This document shows, piece by piece, positions 9,130-17,988 of a DNA stretch of 64,000 nt. Positions within the stretch are counted from its first letter, which is position 1, and the number at the start of each line of letters is the position of its first letter. The notes below the pieces were generated by a model. The model worked only from the letters and a program-made list of their open reading frames with translations. It ran no database searches and was not told where the DNA came from. Made by a program: the position numbers and the translations under genes. The stretch comes from Prosthecobacter debontii (GTDB lineage: Bacteria > Verrucomicrobiota > Verrucomicrobiia > Verrucomicrobiales > Akkermansiaceae), in assembly GCA_945873125.1 (NCBI GenBank), contig CAMCBV010000004.1, positions 38,001 through 102,000 on the forward strand. The letters run 5' to 3'.

Positions 9130-10360
9130 CTTGGCTTGGTTTCATGATCTGTAACCCGAGCAGGCATACGTCATCGTCAAAGTGATGGGAGCCCGAAAAA
9201 TCAAGGACGGTTTCGATGATCGATTCCAACCATTCTTCGGTGTTTTTTTGTGGATCCTGGCTCGCGATTTGCAGAAGTCGTTGATCCATGAACTGCTCTC
9301 CTTCGTCATTCTCTGCCTCAAGCACACCATCTGTGAAAAGCAGCAGACGTTCAACGTCCGAGAGATCCAGTGAGTGGATGGGATAGATCAAATTCTCCAT
9401 AAGTCCGAGAGCGGGACCTTTTTCGCCTCGACCGGTGCAGAGCTGTTGGCTGACCTTGTTGCCAACCATGATGGGTCCCGGGTGACCGGCACAGGAATAG
9501 GTCATGGATAAGGTGTTCAGGTCAATGATGCCATAGAAGGCTGTGGCAAACATCGTCACATCGGCACGTTTCAATATGGAGGACAAGCCGGAATTGAGTT
9601 TCTCAAGGAATTGCGAGGCGTTGTTGGTCTCATTAGCTTGAGTGGCAAGGAGGCCTCTAAGCATCGCAACCACCAAGGCTGCACGGACACCGTGACCCAT
9701 GACGTCGCAGATAAAGATGCCATGGCAGTTATGATTGAGTTTGATGATTTCATAGAAATCGCCAGCCAGTCCCGAGATGGGCAGATAACGTGAGGCAAAT
9801 GAAATCCGGTTGCCGTTTTGGGCGATGGCAGGCGGATAGCCCGAGGTTGAGAGTGCTTGTTGAATCTCGTGGGCGAGTTTGACCTCTTGCTCATAAGCGA
9901 TGTTTTTCTGTTGCAGTTCATTGGCCAGTTCGGTCGCCTGACGTTGTGCGAGAACAAGGGAAGTTACATCACTCGAGACGCCGAAGGTGCCTTTGATTTT
10001 TCCGCTCTTGTCCCTCCATGGAAATTTTGATGTCACCACAAAGGTCTCGCTTCCTTCCCTCCATGTCTCGCACTCAAGTTGTCCTGTCATCGGAATGCCG
10101 GTTTTGATGATTCGTTTCTCATCCGCTTCCGCTTTTTCCCAATGAGTGTTGGAAAATAAATCCCTGTCGTGCTTTCCGATAAGGTGATCGCTTGCCTCAA
10201 AGTTATGATATTCTGCCATGCCTCGGTTGATCATGACGAACCTAGAATCAAGGTCTTTGAAATAGATTTGAAGCGGTACGTGATCGATGAGGGTACGTAA
10301 AAGATGGCGTTCTTCCTCAATTTGAGACTCGGCGTTTTTACGCAGGCTGATATCAATCAT
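9122..10360 (-). CDS. PAS-SpoIIE (PP2C-type) phosphatase, main downstream ORF of a frameshifted gene
   Basis: The ORF encodes one PAS domain (about residues 20-130, LIDHVPLQIYFKDLDSRF to GTFGVSSDVTSLV). A coiled linker (ELANELQQKNIAYEQEVKLAHEIQQAL) leads into a SpoIIE/PP2C phosphatase domain. That domain has AGDFYEIIKL, FICDVMGHGVRAALV, YSCAGHPGPIMV and LFTDGVLEAEN, which hold the metal-binding aspartates. Such proteins dephosphorylate anti-sigma-factor antagonists. The frame stays open upstream and encodes the rest of a first PAS/PAC domain (IEFLECTE, WRWLRIRGTVVRN), so the ATG at 10360 is probably not the true start. The gene joins the ORF at 10357-10731 through an A8 tract. It is antisense to, and overlaps by 8 bp, the end of the preceding membrane protein gene. 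Confidence 0.85.
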   Translation of the reverse strand: MIDISLRKNAESQIEEERHLLRTLIDHVPLQIYFKDLDSRFVMINRGMAEYHNFEASDHLIGKHDRDLFSNTHWEKAEADEKRIIKTGIPMTGQLECETWREGSETFVVTSKFPWRDKSGKIKGTFGVSSDVTSLVLAQRQATELANELQQKNIAYEQEVKLAHEIQQALSTSGYPPAIAQNGNRISFASRYLPISGLAGDFYEIIKLNHNCHGIFICDVMGHGVRAALVVAMLRGLLATQANETNNASQFLEKLNSGLSSILKRADVTMFATAFYGIIDLNTLSMTYSCAGHPGPIMVGNKVSQQLCTGRGEKGPALGLMENLIYPIHSLDLSDVERLLLFTDGVLEAENDEGEQFMDQRLLQIASQDPQKNTEEWLESIIETVLDFSGSHHFDDDVCLLGLQIMKPSQVI

Positions 10361-10731
10361 CGACCCGGCGATACGGGTGGCTTCGCCTTGGCGATTTCGA
10401 ACGACGGTTCCGCGGATCCGAAGCCAACGCCACTCGTTGCCACCCGTTTGAACGCGTGCATCGACAGCGAGGGTTTCGGGGCCGCTGATGTCCAGGGCAC
10501 GATGAACGGCTTTTGAGAAAGCCGGACGATCGTGTTCGTGGACATGGATATAAGGCTCGAGAAATAGGTTAGGAGCGCCGGACTCCGTGCATTCGAGAAA
10601 TTCGATAATGCGTCTTGAGTAATAGATTTTTTTTCACCGACCATCCAGTCCCATATGCCTTCATTGGAAGCTCTTAAGGCGAGTTCGAGTCGATCATTGT
10701 TTTGTAATTCTTGAGGTGATGACTCTGACAT
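10357..10731 (-). CDS. N-terminal PAS fragment of the frameshifted PAS-SpoIIE gene
   Basis: Only the first 35 codons look like true coding sequence. MSESSPQELQNNDRLELALR leads into NEGIWDWMVGEKK, a typical PAS start. After the A8 tract this frame degrades (SITQDALSNFS...). The -1 frame instead reads IYYSRRIIEFLECTES, the expected PAS continuation. A -1 shift at GAA AAA AAA would give one protein of 536 residues with two PAS domains and a SpoIIE phosphatase. The cause could be a real mutation, programmed slippage, or a homopolymer error in the sequence. I treat this entry and the 9122-10360 ORF as one gene. Confidence 0.7.
   Translation of the reverse strand: MSESSPQELQNNDRLELALRASNEGIWDWMVGEKKSITQDALSNFSNARSPALLTYFSSLISMSTNTIVRLSQKPFIVPWTSAAPKPSLSMHAFKRVATSGVGFGSAEPSFEIAKAKPPVSPGR
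10627..10634 (-). other. A8 slippery tract at the PAS-SpoIIE frame break
   Basis: On the coding (minus) strand the bases read GGT GAA AAA AAA TCT in the upstream frame. This contains the A AAA AAA heptamer that allows -1 tandem slippage. Reading resumes as ATC TAT TAC in the downstream frame, which restores the PAS domain exactly. No obvious stimulatory stem-loop was worked out downstream. Confidence 0.65.
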
Positions 10732-10888
10732 GGTTTTGTTTTTAAAAGGAAATTACCTATGCGGAAAGCTATCTAGTCGCAGGGAGAAGGGCGGTTCAAG
10801 AAAGATCTCCGGATGAAAAGCCTCAAATGCGCGATTTTTCGCCAGTTCTGGGGTTGCTTTTGGAGCGCGAGCGTCTAGAACAACGGCG

Positions 10889-10999
10889 ATGAAACGTATC
10901 GCTTTACTCATACTTCTGGTTGGTTTTGGTCTGGGCGCCTGTGAAAGACACGATTTCAAGGATACCAGACGTCTGCACGAGCATAAAGAGGACCATTGA
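10889..10999 (+). CDS. very small lipoprotein (36 residues)
   Basis: This ORF is too short for the track. It encodes a textbook lipoprotein signal: MKRIALLILLVGFGLGAC, with a Lys-Arg n-region, a hydrophobic core and an LGAC lipobox. The mature peptide would be only about 18 residues, with several His, Lys and acidic residues. It lies divergent from the PAS-SpoIIE gene and about 105 bp ahead of the SLC13 transporter. The role is unknown; very small lipoproteins of this type are plausible in this phylum, but I cannot name the family. Confidence 0.6.
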   Translation: MKRIALLILLVGFGLGACERHDFKDTRRLHEHKEDH

Positions 11000-11104
11000 A
11001 ATGCCGATATCCGCATTTCACTCCTTAATTTGAGCATTCTCTCCCCATACAAGGCTTGTCAAACGCCGTGAGCGGCTTCACAGACACGCTCTTCAAGGCA
11101 TTCC

Positions 11105-12940
11105 ATGAATCAAGACATTGCATTAACTCTCTTAATCGTCGGGCTCACCCTCGTCGCGTTTATCCGTGAATGGGCGTCACCTGATGTCCTGTCATTATCG
11201 ATTCTTTGTATTCTGGTGGCGTTGGGATTGATTGGCATGGAGAGCATGGCAAAAGTTTTCAGCAATGAAGCGCCACTGACGATTGCCGCGCTGTTTGTCA
11301 TTGGAGGGGCCTTGGAGAAATCCGGAGCGGTCAATCAGATAGGTCGCTTATTGGAGAAAAAAGTGAATGGTGGGGTGAGAACCTCGATCTTTGCATTCAG
11401 CCTGGTCGCAACATTTTTTAGCGCATGGATGAACAATACGGCCATTGTGGCCATTTTGATGCCGGTTGTGCTTGGTTTTGCCAGATCAAAAGATATCGCG
11501 GCATCGAAGTTGCTCATTCCGCTGTCATATTCATCGATTTTAGGCGGTTGCTGCACCTTGATCGGGACATCCACCAATCTTCTCGTGAACGGCAGTCTCA
11601 GGGAAATGGGTTTGGCTCCAATGAGCATGTTTGAACTGGCTCCGGTGGGCGTGCCGCTAGCGATTGCGGGTATTGCCTATATGGTGATTTTCGGCCCTAG
11701 ATTATTGCCATCCCGTTCATCGATTACCGGAAGTTTGGATATCGATTACAGGGTGGTTCCACTGCATCACTTGTTGATCATGGATGGTTCCGCTTTGATT
11801 GGTAAGAAACTGCTTGATACGCCTTTGGGAAGTCGGGAAGCGGGGATACACATTTTGGAAATCCGCCGGCGCGGCACACGTCTGATGCTTCCACTCAAGG
11901 AAGTGACCGTGGAGAAAAACGACAGGTTTCTGGTGGCGCTCCACCGCCGCAAGGGCGGAGCGGCAAAAGCTCAGGAATTATTTGTGAACATCGGGGCACA
12001 GGAACTCTCCACGGTGGATGGGATGGTATCCGAATTGGTGATCCCGAGTGAGTCCTCGTTGGTTGGGAAAACCCTGGCGGCCTCGGATTTTCGTCAACGC
12101 TACAATTGCGTAGTGCTCGCCGTGCATCGTAGCGGTTTGAATATTACCAGCAGTATGGCGGAGATTCCGTTGGATCGTGGAGACACCCTGTTGGTGATTA
12201 CCGCGGTGAACAATCTCAGGAGCTTGAAGGAAACGCGCGATTTCGTTCTCACTGATACATTGGAATCCAAAACCGATGATATGGCAGCAGAGGATGAATG
12301 CCTTAAATCAATCAAAATTTCATGGGCGGTTTTGATTGGTGTGATTTTAACCGTTTCGGTAACTGATTTTCTAGGTCGGATGGATATCGGAGTTCCCGCG
12401 ATTCCAATTCATTACGCATCGGTGGTAGGGGCTCTGAGTTTGTTATGGATGCGTATCCTTACGCCGCGCGAAGCCTATGCGAGCATCGATTGGCAGGTTC
12501 TGCTCATGTTATACGGTTTGTTGGGTCTTGGGATGGCTATGCAAGGAACCGGCACAGCGGAATGGCTCGCGAAGTGCATGGTTGACATCACGGGCCATTA
12601 TGTAGCTCCGAAGATTTTGCCATATGTGCTGCTATGGGTGGTGTATCTTTTCACTTCGTTGCTTACCGAGGTATTGTCGAACAATGCAACGGCGGTCATG
12701 TTGGTACCCATTGTGGTCGGACTTGCGGAAAACCTGGGAGTTGATTCTAGGCCTTTCATCATCACTATCACAGTTGCAGCCTCTTGTGCTTTTGCCTTAC
12801 CGATGGGATATCAAACCCACATGATGGTTTACGGACCCGGGGGTTATAAATTCAGCGACTATATTCGCATGGGTATTCCCTTAAATCTGATTATCTGGCT
12901 TGTAACATGCAGTCTGGTGCCTTTGATCTGGCATTTCTGA
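11105..12940 (+). CDS. SLC13/DASS-family transporter with two RCK_C (TrkA-C) domains
   Basis: This is an inner-membrane permease of the divalent anion:Na+ symporter superfamily, transporting dicarboxylates, sulfate or similar anions. The N-terminal membrane half carries FSAWMNNTAIVAILMPVV and GTSTNLLVNG, the SNT/TNxxT-type motif of the family. About residues 205-375 form two soluble RCK_C domains (HHLLIMDGSALIGKKLLDTPLGS; ELVIPSESSLVGKTLAASDFR). The C-terminal half repeats the transporter fold, with LLTEVLSNNATAVMLVPI. At 611 residues it matches the SLC13 plus TrkA-C architecture. The substrate cannot be read from sequence. Confidence 0.88.
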   Translation: MNQDIALTLLIVGLTLVAFIREWASPDVLSLSILCILVALGLIGMESMAKVFSNEAPLTIAALFVIGGALEKSGAVNQIGRLLEKKVNGGVRTSIFAFSLVATFFSAWMNNTAIVAILMPVVLGFARSKDIAASKLLIPLSYSSILGGCCTLIGTSTNLLVNGSLREMGLAPMSMFELAPVGVPLAIAGIAYMVIFGPRLLPSRSSITGSLDIDYRVVPLHHLLIMDGSALIGKKLLDTPLGSREAGIHILEIRRRGTRLMLPLKEVTVEKNDRFLVALHRRKGGAAKAQELFVNIGAQELSTVDGMVSELVIPSESSLVGKTLAASDFRQRYNCVVLAVHRSGLNITSSMAEIPLDRGDTLLVITAVNNLRSLKETRDFVLTDTLESKTDDMAAEDECLKSIKISWAVLIGVILTVSVTDFLGRMDIGVPAIPIHYASVVGALSLLWMRILTPREAYASIDWQVLLMLYGLLGLGMAMQGTGTAEWLAKCMVDITGHYVAPKILPYVLLWVVYLFTSLLTEVLSNNATAVMLVPIVVGLAENLGVDSRPFIITITVAASCAFALPMGYQTHMMVYGPGGYKFSDYIRMGIPLNLIIWLVTCSLVPLIWHF

Positions 12941-12992
12941 GAATGAAATTTTCCCTTCGCTCATTGGCTAAAATGGATCTTACTTGAGCGGC

Positions 12993-15674
12993 ATGGATTT
13001 TGATTTTCCAGAAAGTTTTCTGCTCTTGCCTTTGTTGGCTTTGGTTGGGTGGTTTTGGCCTAGGCTGGGGTTATTCCGTCCCTTGCGCCTGGTGATTCTG
13101 ATTTTGGCCGTCGCCATGCTTTCGGGGCCTAATTTCGTGAAACAACAGAATGCTCTGGAGTTGATTGTGCTGTTGGATCGATCCGACTCGACCGAGGATC
13201 TGATTGATAAAAGTCTGCCAGAATGGACGCGGCTTTTGGAGACTTCCAAACCTGGACGTAAGGATAAGTTACGCTTTGTGAATTACGCGGCTGAGGTTGC
13301 GGACGCGGGAATAGACGGTTCTTCATTTACGGGCTCCCGCAAGCAGACACGAACCGGTTTGGCATTATCGAATTTGATGGCGCAGGTAGATGAGAAAATG
13401 CCGACGCGGGTGCTGTTGTTTACCGATGGATATTCGACCGAACCCCTGAACGAGGCGGCGGAGCAAATGAAGAAACGCGGTGTGCCTCTGGATTACCGGC
13501 TGGTACGTGAAGAGACGATTGAAGATGCGCGTGTGGCGCGGTTGCAGTTTCCGGAACGCGTGCAGGTGGGTGAGCCGTTTCTAATTTCTGTTTTGGTCAG
13601 ATCCAACAAAGATGAAGCCGTTCCATTGGTGATTAAGCGCAATGGTCAGACTTTAGTGCAGACCGATCTGGTGATCAAAGACGGTGTCGGTACTGCTGAG
13701 TTTACGGATCGTTTAGCGCAGGTCGGGGCTTTTGAATATGAAGCGGAAATCCGTCCGGAAGTCGATGCTCACTTGGGTAACAACCGGATCAAGCGTTGGC
13801 TTGAAATCACCGGCGGACCGCGCCTTTTACTGGTCACCAAATATGAAGATGATCCGGTAGCGCTTGCGATGGCGGATATGGACTTCGATGTGCAGGTGAT
13901 TAAAGACACATCCCAGCTCAAACCCGGCATGTTGGGTGGAACAAAGGCCGTGATTTTTAATAACGTTCCAGCACATGAGATTCCCAACGATTTCATGAAA
14001 TCACTGGATTTCTTCGTCAGGGAACAGGGAGGTGGATTTATGATGGTTGGCGGGAAACATTCATTCGGAGCGGGTGGGTATTTTCAATCTGACATTGATG
14101 AGCTTTTGCCAGTATCGATGGAATTAAAATCAGAGCATCGGAAGCTTGCCGTTGCTTTGGCAATTGTCATGGATCGCTCAGGTTCAATGGGTGTGGAAGT
14201 TGGCGGAGGGAAAACGAAAATGGATTTAGCTGACTCTGGTGCGATCGCTGCTGTGAATTTGTTAGGTGCCATGGATCAGATAACGGTTTTTGCGGTGGAT
14301 AGTGAGGCAAAAAAAACCGTGCCTCTCAGCTCGGTTGGCGGAAACCAGGCGAAGATCAATCACCAGATATCAAGGATTTCATCTGGTGGTGGTGGAATTT
14401 ATGTCCACACAGGCTTGAAGGCGGGGTGGGAGGAATTGAGAAAATCCAAAGCTGGGACACGCCACCTTATTCTGTTTACAGATACTCAGGATACCGAAGA
14501 GCCGGGCGACTATAAGAAGCTCATCGATGAAATGACCAAGGAAGGTGCGACGATTTCAGTCATTGGTATGGGTACGAAAGCCGATTGTGACGCAGCCCTA
14601 TGTGAGGATATTGCCAAGCTTGGAAAGGGTCGGATGTTTTTCTCGGATCGTCCGATGGATATTCCGCAAATTTTCGCGCAAGAAACGGTCACCATCGCAA
14701 GATCCGCTTTTCTTGAAGAAAAAGTTGCTGCACTGGCATCGGGGCGCTGGAGCGAAATTTCGCCGAAGCCAATCGATTGGATGTCGGTGCTTGGCGGTTA
14801 CAATTTGTCTTATGCTCGAAAAGACACCACGGTTTCCCTCGTCTCAAAAGATGAATACGTGGCGCCGCTGGTGGCGCATGCTCGCCGTGGCTTGGGTCGG
14901 ACGGCGGCGGTTTCTTTTCCACTGGGTGGAGATTACTCCGAGGATGTCAGAAACTGGAAAGGATACGGGGATTTTGTCCAGACGATGGGCCGGTTTCTCA
15001 TGGGGCAGCAATTGCCACCGGGTCTCGCAATCCGGCATCAGCTTAAAGGGACTCGTTTGGAGTTGAATTTGTATTACGATTCAGAGGTTTGGGGTGATCG
15101 TTTGAATCAGGATCCACCCGTCGTGAAATTACAGGATGAGGCAGGCGGTATGATTTATGATATTCCATGGCGTCGTATCGCTCCCGGGCAATTTTCACTG
15201 AGTCGTGATTTGAACGAAGGTAGTGTGGTGAAAGGCGCGATTCGCGTTGGAGATCATGCGTTGGCGTTTGGTCCCGTGAGTGTGGGATCCAGTGTGGAAT
15301 GGGCTTTCGAATCCGAGCGTTTGGAAGAATTGCGTCAGGTTTCCCACCAAACCAACGGGCGGAAATTATTGAATCTTGAAGATGCCTGGTTACGACCTCC
15401 GTATCTCGCTGCACACTCATTGAGCCTGCCCTTGGGGATTTCGCTTTTGATCATGATACTGATAGAAGCGTTGGTTACCCGAACCGGTTGGAAGATGCCT
15501 GAATTTTTCAGATCGAAGCATGATAAGATCAAGGATCCTAAACCCTTGAAAGCCCGAGCACCAAAAGTATCGAAGCCCGTGGTGCCGGAAGTTCTTCGCG
15601 AAAATACTGAACCGATTATCGAAGCGGACTCTGAGCGCCGTTCGAGGTTTCAAAAGGCAAAAAACAAGAAGTGA
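12993..15674 (+). CDS. large VWA-domain membrane protein with glutamine-amidotransferase-like domain
   Basis: This membrane-anchored protein starts with two hydrophobic helices (SFLLLPLLALVGWFW; LRLVILILAVAML). A degenerate VWA domain (LIVLLDRSDSTED) follows. After a beta-rich linker comes a class I amidotransferase-like segment (LLLVTKYEDDPVALAMADM to GGFMMVGGKHSFGAGGY). A second VWA domain has an intact MIDAS motif, VMDRSGSMG. A final hydrophobic helix (LGISLLIMILIEAL) and a basic tail end the protein. The architecture matches large VWA proteins common in Planctomycetes and Verrucomicrobia. The track uses a TTG at 12984; the ATG at 12993 is preferred. The partner is unknown. Confidence 0.82.
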   Translation: MDFDFPESFLLLPLLALVGWFWPRLGLFRPLRLVILILAVAMLSGPNFVKQQNALELIVLLDRSDSTEDLIDKSLPEWTRLLETSKPGRKDKLRFVNYAAEVADAGIDGSSFTGSRKQTRTGLALSNLMAQVDEKMPTRVLLFTDGYSTEPLNEAAEQMKKRGVPLDYRLVREETIEDARVARLQFPERVQVGEPFLISVLVRSNKDEAVPLVIKRNGQTLVQTDLVIKDGVGTAEFTDRLAQVGAFEYEAEIRPEVDAHLGNNRIKRWLEITGGPRLLLVTKYEDDPVALAMADMDFDVQVIKDTSQLKPGMLGGTKAVIFNNVPAHEIPNDFMKSLDFFVREQGGGFMMVGGKHSFGAGGYFQSDIDELLPVSMELKSEHRKLAVALAIVMDRSGSMGVEVGGGKTKMDLADSGAIAAVNLLGAMDQITVFAVDSEAKKTVPLSSVGGNQAKINHQISRISSGGGGIYVHTGLKAGWEELRKSKAGTRHLILFTDTQDTEEPGDYKKLIDEMTKEGATISVIGMGTKADCDAALCEDIAKLGKGRMFFSDRPMDIPQIFAQETVTIARSAFLEEKVAALASGRWSEISPKPIDWMSVLGGYNLSYARKDTTVSLVSKDEYVAPLVAHARRGLGRTAAVSFPLGGDYSEDVRNWKGYGDFVQTMGRFLMGQQLPPGLAIRHQLKGTRLELNLYYDSEVWGDRLNQDPPVVKLQDEAGGMIYDIPWRRIAPGQFSLSRDLNEGSVVKGAIRVGDHALAFGPVSVGSSVEWAFESERLEELRQVSHQTNGRKLLNLEDAWLRPPYLAAHSLSLPLGISLLIMILIEALVTRTGWKMPEFFRSKHDKIKDPKPLKARAPKVSKPVVPEVLRENTEPIIEADSERRSRFQKAKNKK

Positions 15675-15813
15675 AGCATATCAGGCCTCTCGGAATCGCT
15701 TCGTTGGGTCGTCTCTCGTATTAGGTTATTTGAAACAACTCGATATGAGCACCGTATGAATCGAGCGCTTTTTCCTAGTGTCTGAAGTGGGATTTTTGAA
15801 GATTTCACAGGAG

Positions 15814-15966
15814 ATGAAGGGTGTCGGTATGGCAAAGGATTGGGTGTATCGCCTGATGAATGATAAGGTAGCGCAGAGTTTGTTGCGGAAAGTCCCTAAA
15901 TTGGACGATAGGGTCTTGCAAACTCGGCGTCTGCCCATTAATTCCTCCTCGCCATGTCTAAATTAG
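15814..15966 (+). CDS. doubtful 50-codon ORF before the HAD gene
   Basis: This small ORF begins MKGVGMAKDWVYRLMNDKVA and overlaps the HAD gene start by 13 bp. It opens further upstream at a GTG (15778). A purine-rich AGGAG abuts the ATG with no spacing, so translation initiation would be poor. I recognise no family. It lies in an otherwise empty 279-bp gap (15675-15953), where no promoter or hairpin stood out. Treat it as a weak candidate only. Confidence 0.2.
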   Translation: MKGVGMAKDWVYRLMNDKVAQSLLRKVPKLDDRVLQTRRLPINSSSPCLN

Positions 15967-16568
15967 GAGCGATTGATTTCCCAAAATCCGGTTACGAAGC
16001 AGTGATTTTCGACTGTGATGGTACGCTTGTGGATTCCATGCCCGCGCACTTTGATGCATGGTGTGAAGCTCTTGCTGCCTACGGTGCAGGAGGTATTTTT
16101 AAAGAGGACGTGTTTTTCGCCATGGGTGGCAGGCCTACCCGCGATATCGTGGTCGATCTCAATGAGGAGTATGATTTGAAGCTTGATCCGGAGGCCGTTG
16201 CGCTGGCGAAGCGAGATGCCTATTTGAAAAAACTTCATCAGGTGGAGTTTATCGATGAGGTTGCGGATTTTGCTAAATCACTCAGGGGGAAGATGCCTCT
16301 TGCTGTGGCTTCAGGCGGTTCACGCTACGTAGTTGAAAAGACGCTGAAACTTTTGGATTGTTCAGATTGGTTCGACGAGGTCGTGACCGCTGATGACGTT
16401 GCCAATGGCAAGCCTGCGCCAGACATTTTTCTCAAGGCTGCGGAATTGCTCGGCGTGGCTCCTGAAAAATGCTTGGTCATTGAAGACGCGCCTCCAGGTG
16501 TGATCGCAGCCCAAGCAGCTGGAATGCAAGTCATCTCAGTACCGATGCCGATGCTCAACAGAGACTGA
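15954..16568 (+). CDS. HAD-superfamily phosphatase, beta-phosphoglucomutase-like
   Basis: This soluble HAD hydrolase of subfamily IA has the catalytic motif I FDCDGTLVDS. A helical cap follows, then motif II (LAVASGGS), a lysine-containing motif III (NGKPAPDIFLKAAELL) and motif IV (LVIEDAPPGVIAAQAAGM). At 204 residues it has the usual length for sugar-phosphate phosphatases or phosphomutases such as YqaB/PgmB. A phosphomutase normally needs additional cap residues that I cannot assign. Its neighbour downstream is the convergent sugar-catabolic operon, which may be a coincidence. Confidence 0.88.
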   Translation: MSKLGAIDFPKSGYEAVIFDCDGTLVDSMPAHFDAWCEALAAYGAGGIFKEDVFFAMGGRPTRDIVVDLNEEYDLKLDPEAVALAKRDAYLKKLHQVEFIDEVADFAKSLRGKMPLAVASGGSRYVVEKTLKLLDCSDWFDEVVTADDVANGKPAPDIFLKAAELLGVAPEKCLVIEDAPPGVIAAQAAGMQVISVPMPMLNRD

Positions 16569-16772
16569 TCAGGACTTCGGAAGTTATTTGTCCTGCATCT
16601 CTGCCAAAGCTACGGGTTGGATATCAGGCACACGCTCAGCCTTGGGCGAATACTTTAGGCAATACTCAAAAATGCAAGGAAACCAGCGAGATGCCAGGCA
16701 ACGCTGCTTTCGAATATGATCAAATAAAAAGACGGCGTCTCATGACATATCGGAGCGGGCAAAAGATCGCCA

Positions 16773-17912
16773 CTATTGCGGCACATCGATCCATCGGCCT
16801 TCATCATGGGATTTGATCGAGAGCTCTGCGAGTTGAACTCCTTTTGCTCCCTCGCGAAGGGTCCATTTGAAAGGCGTGTCGATGACCACGTGTTTGAGAA
16901 ACATTTCCCACTGGATTTTGAACGCATTATCGAAGTTGAGTTGGTCGGGCACTTCGGTCCAGTTCGCATAGTAATCGATCGGTGAATCGATGTCCGGATT
17001 CCAAACTGGGCGCGGGGTGACGGACTGATGTTGGGTCCAGCATTTGCGAAGACCGACGATGGCCGAGCCTTCGGTACCATCGACCTGCATGGTGAGAAGG
17101 TCGTCACGACGGACGCGGACGTTCCATGAAGAGTTAAACTGGCAGGTGACACCGGTGTCGGTCTCAAAAATCGCGTAGGCGGAGTCGTCTGCTGTGCAGT
17201 TGTAGTCCTTGCCTGCTTCATCGAAACGGCGAGGGATGTGTGTGGCGGCTTTGCAAAAAACCCGTGTGACATTGCCAAAGAGGTTATCGATCACGTAGCG
17301 CCAGTGGCAGTGCATGTCGATAATCATGCCGCCGCCATCCTCGGCACGATAATTCCATGAAGGACGCTGGATGGGTTGGCCTTCGTGTTCACCGGTGAAA
17401 ACCCAGTAACCGAACTCGCCGCGCACGGAGAGGATTTTACCGAAGAATCCTTGCTCCTTGAGTAACTGGAATTTGCGAATGCCAGGAAGCCAGAGTTTGT
17501 CTTGGACAGTGCCGTTTTTCACTCCGGCTTTTTCGGCTATTTCCGCAATCCGAAGCGCCTCTGAATATTCCACCGCAGTGGGTTTTTCGCAATAAACGTG
17601 CTTACCGGCGGCAATGGCGCGTTCAAGGAAGGGAATGCGGTGAGGAGTCCCTGAAGCGTCGAAGAAGATCTCGTTGTATGGATCGGCAAGTGCCGCATCG
17701 AGATCGGTGGTGAAGCGTTCGACTCCGTGGGTTCTCGCAAGTTCAGCAAGTTTGTTTGCGTTGCGACCGGTGAGGATGGGATCGGGGACGATTCTCGAAC
17801 CGTCAGGAAGGAGGATGCCACCTTGATCGCGGATCGCGAGGATGGATCGAACGAGGTGCTGATTGGTGCCCATGCGTCCGGTGACGCCGTTAAGGATGAT
17901 GCCGATTTTCAT
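16773..17912 (-). CDS. Gfo/Idh/MocA-family NAD(P)-dependent oxidoreductase
   Basis: This is a soluble sugar or sugar-derivative dehydrogenase. The N-terminal Rossmann part starts MKIGIILNGVTGRMGTNQH. The family motif EKP is present in HVYCEKPTAVEYSEAL. The C-terminal alpha/beta domain carries GGGMIIDMHCHWRY, where the histidine is a likely catalytic residue. The track starts at a TTG (17921); the ATG at 17912 is better. It is the last gene of a four-gene minus-strand unit with a LacI regulator, a TIM-barrel isomerase and a DapA-like lyase. The shared substrate is probably a sugar or sugar acid (inference). Confidence 0.88.
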   Translation of the reverse strand: MKIGIILNGVTGRMGTNQHLVRSILAIRDQGGILLPDGSRIVPDPILTGRNANKLAELARTHGVERFTTDLDAALADPYNEIFFDASGTPHRIPFLERAIAAGKHVYCEKPTAVEYSEALRIAEIAEKAGVKNGTVQDKLWLPGIRKFQLLKEQGFFGKILSVRGEFGYWVFTGEHEGQPIQRPSWNYRAEDGGGMIIDMHCHWRYVIDNLFGNVTRVFCKAATHIPRRFDEAGKDYNCTADDSAYAIFETDTGVTCQFNSSWNVRVRRDDLLTMQVDGTEGSAIVGLRKCWTQHQSVTPRPVWNPDIDSPIDYYANWTEVPDQLNFDNAFKIQWEMFLKHVVIDTPFKWTLREGAKGVQLAELSIKSHDEGRWIDVPQ

Positions 17913-17988
17913 AAGTTTCAAATTTCAAGTTTCAAGGAGAGAAAGGGATACGGATAAATGATTTTTACTTAGATCTAAGAGCTAACAA

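Noticed and set aside
16569-16772. Minus-strand frame ending KAERVPDIQPVALAEMQDK in the HAD / Gfo-Idh-MocA gap
   Set aside because: It has plausible composition but no start codon and a stop just upstream; about 50 codons, with no family recognised.
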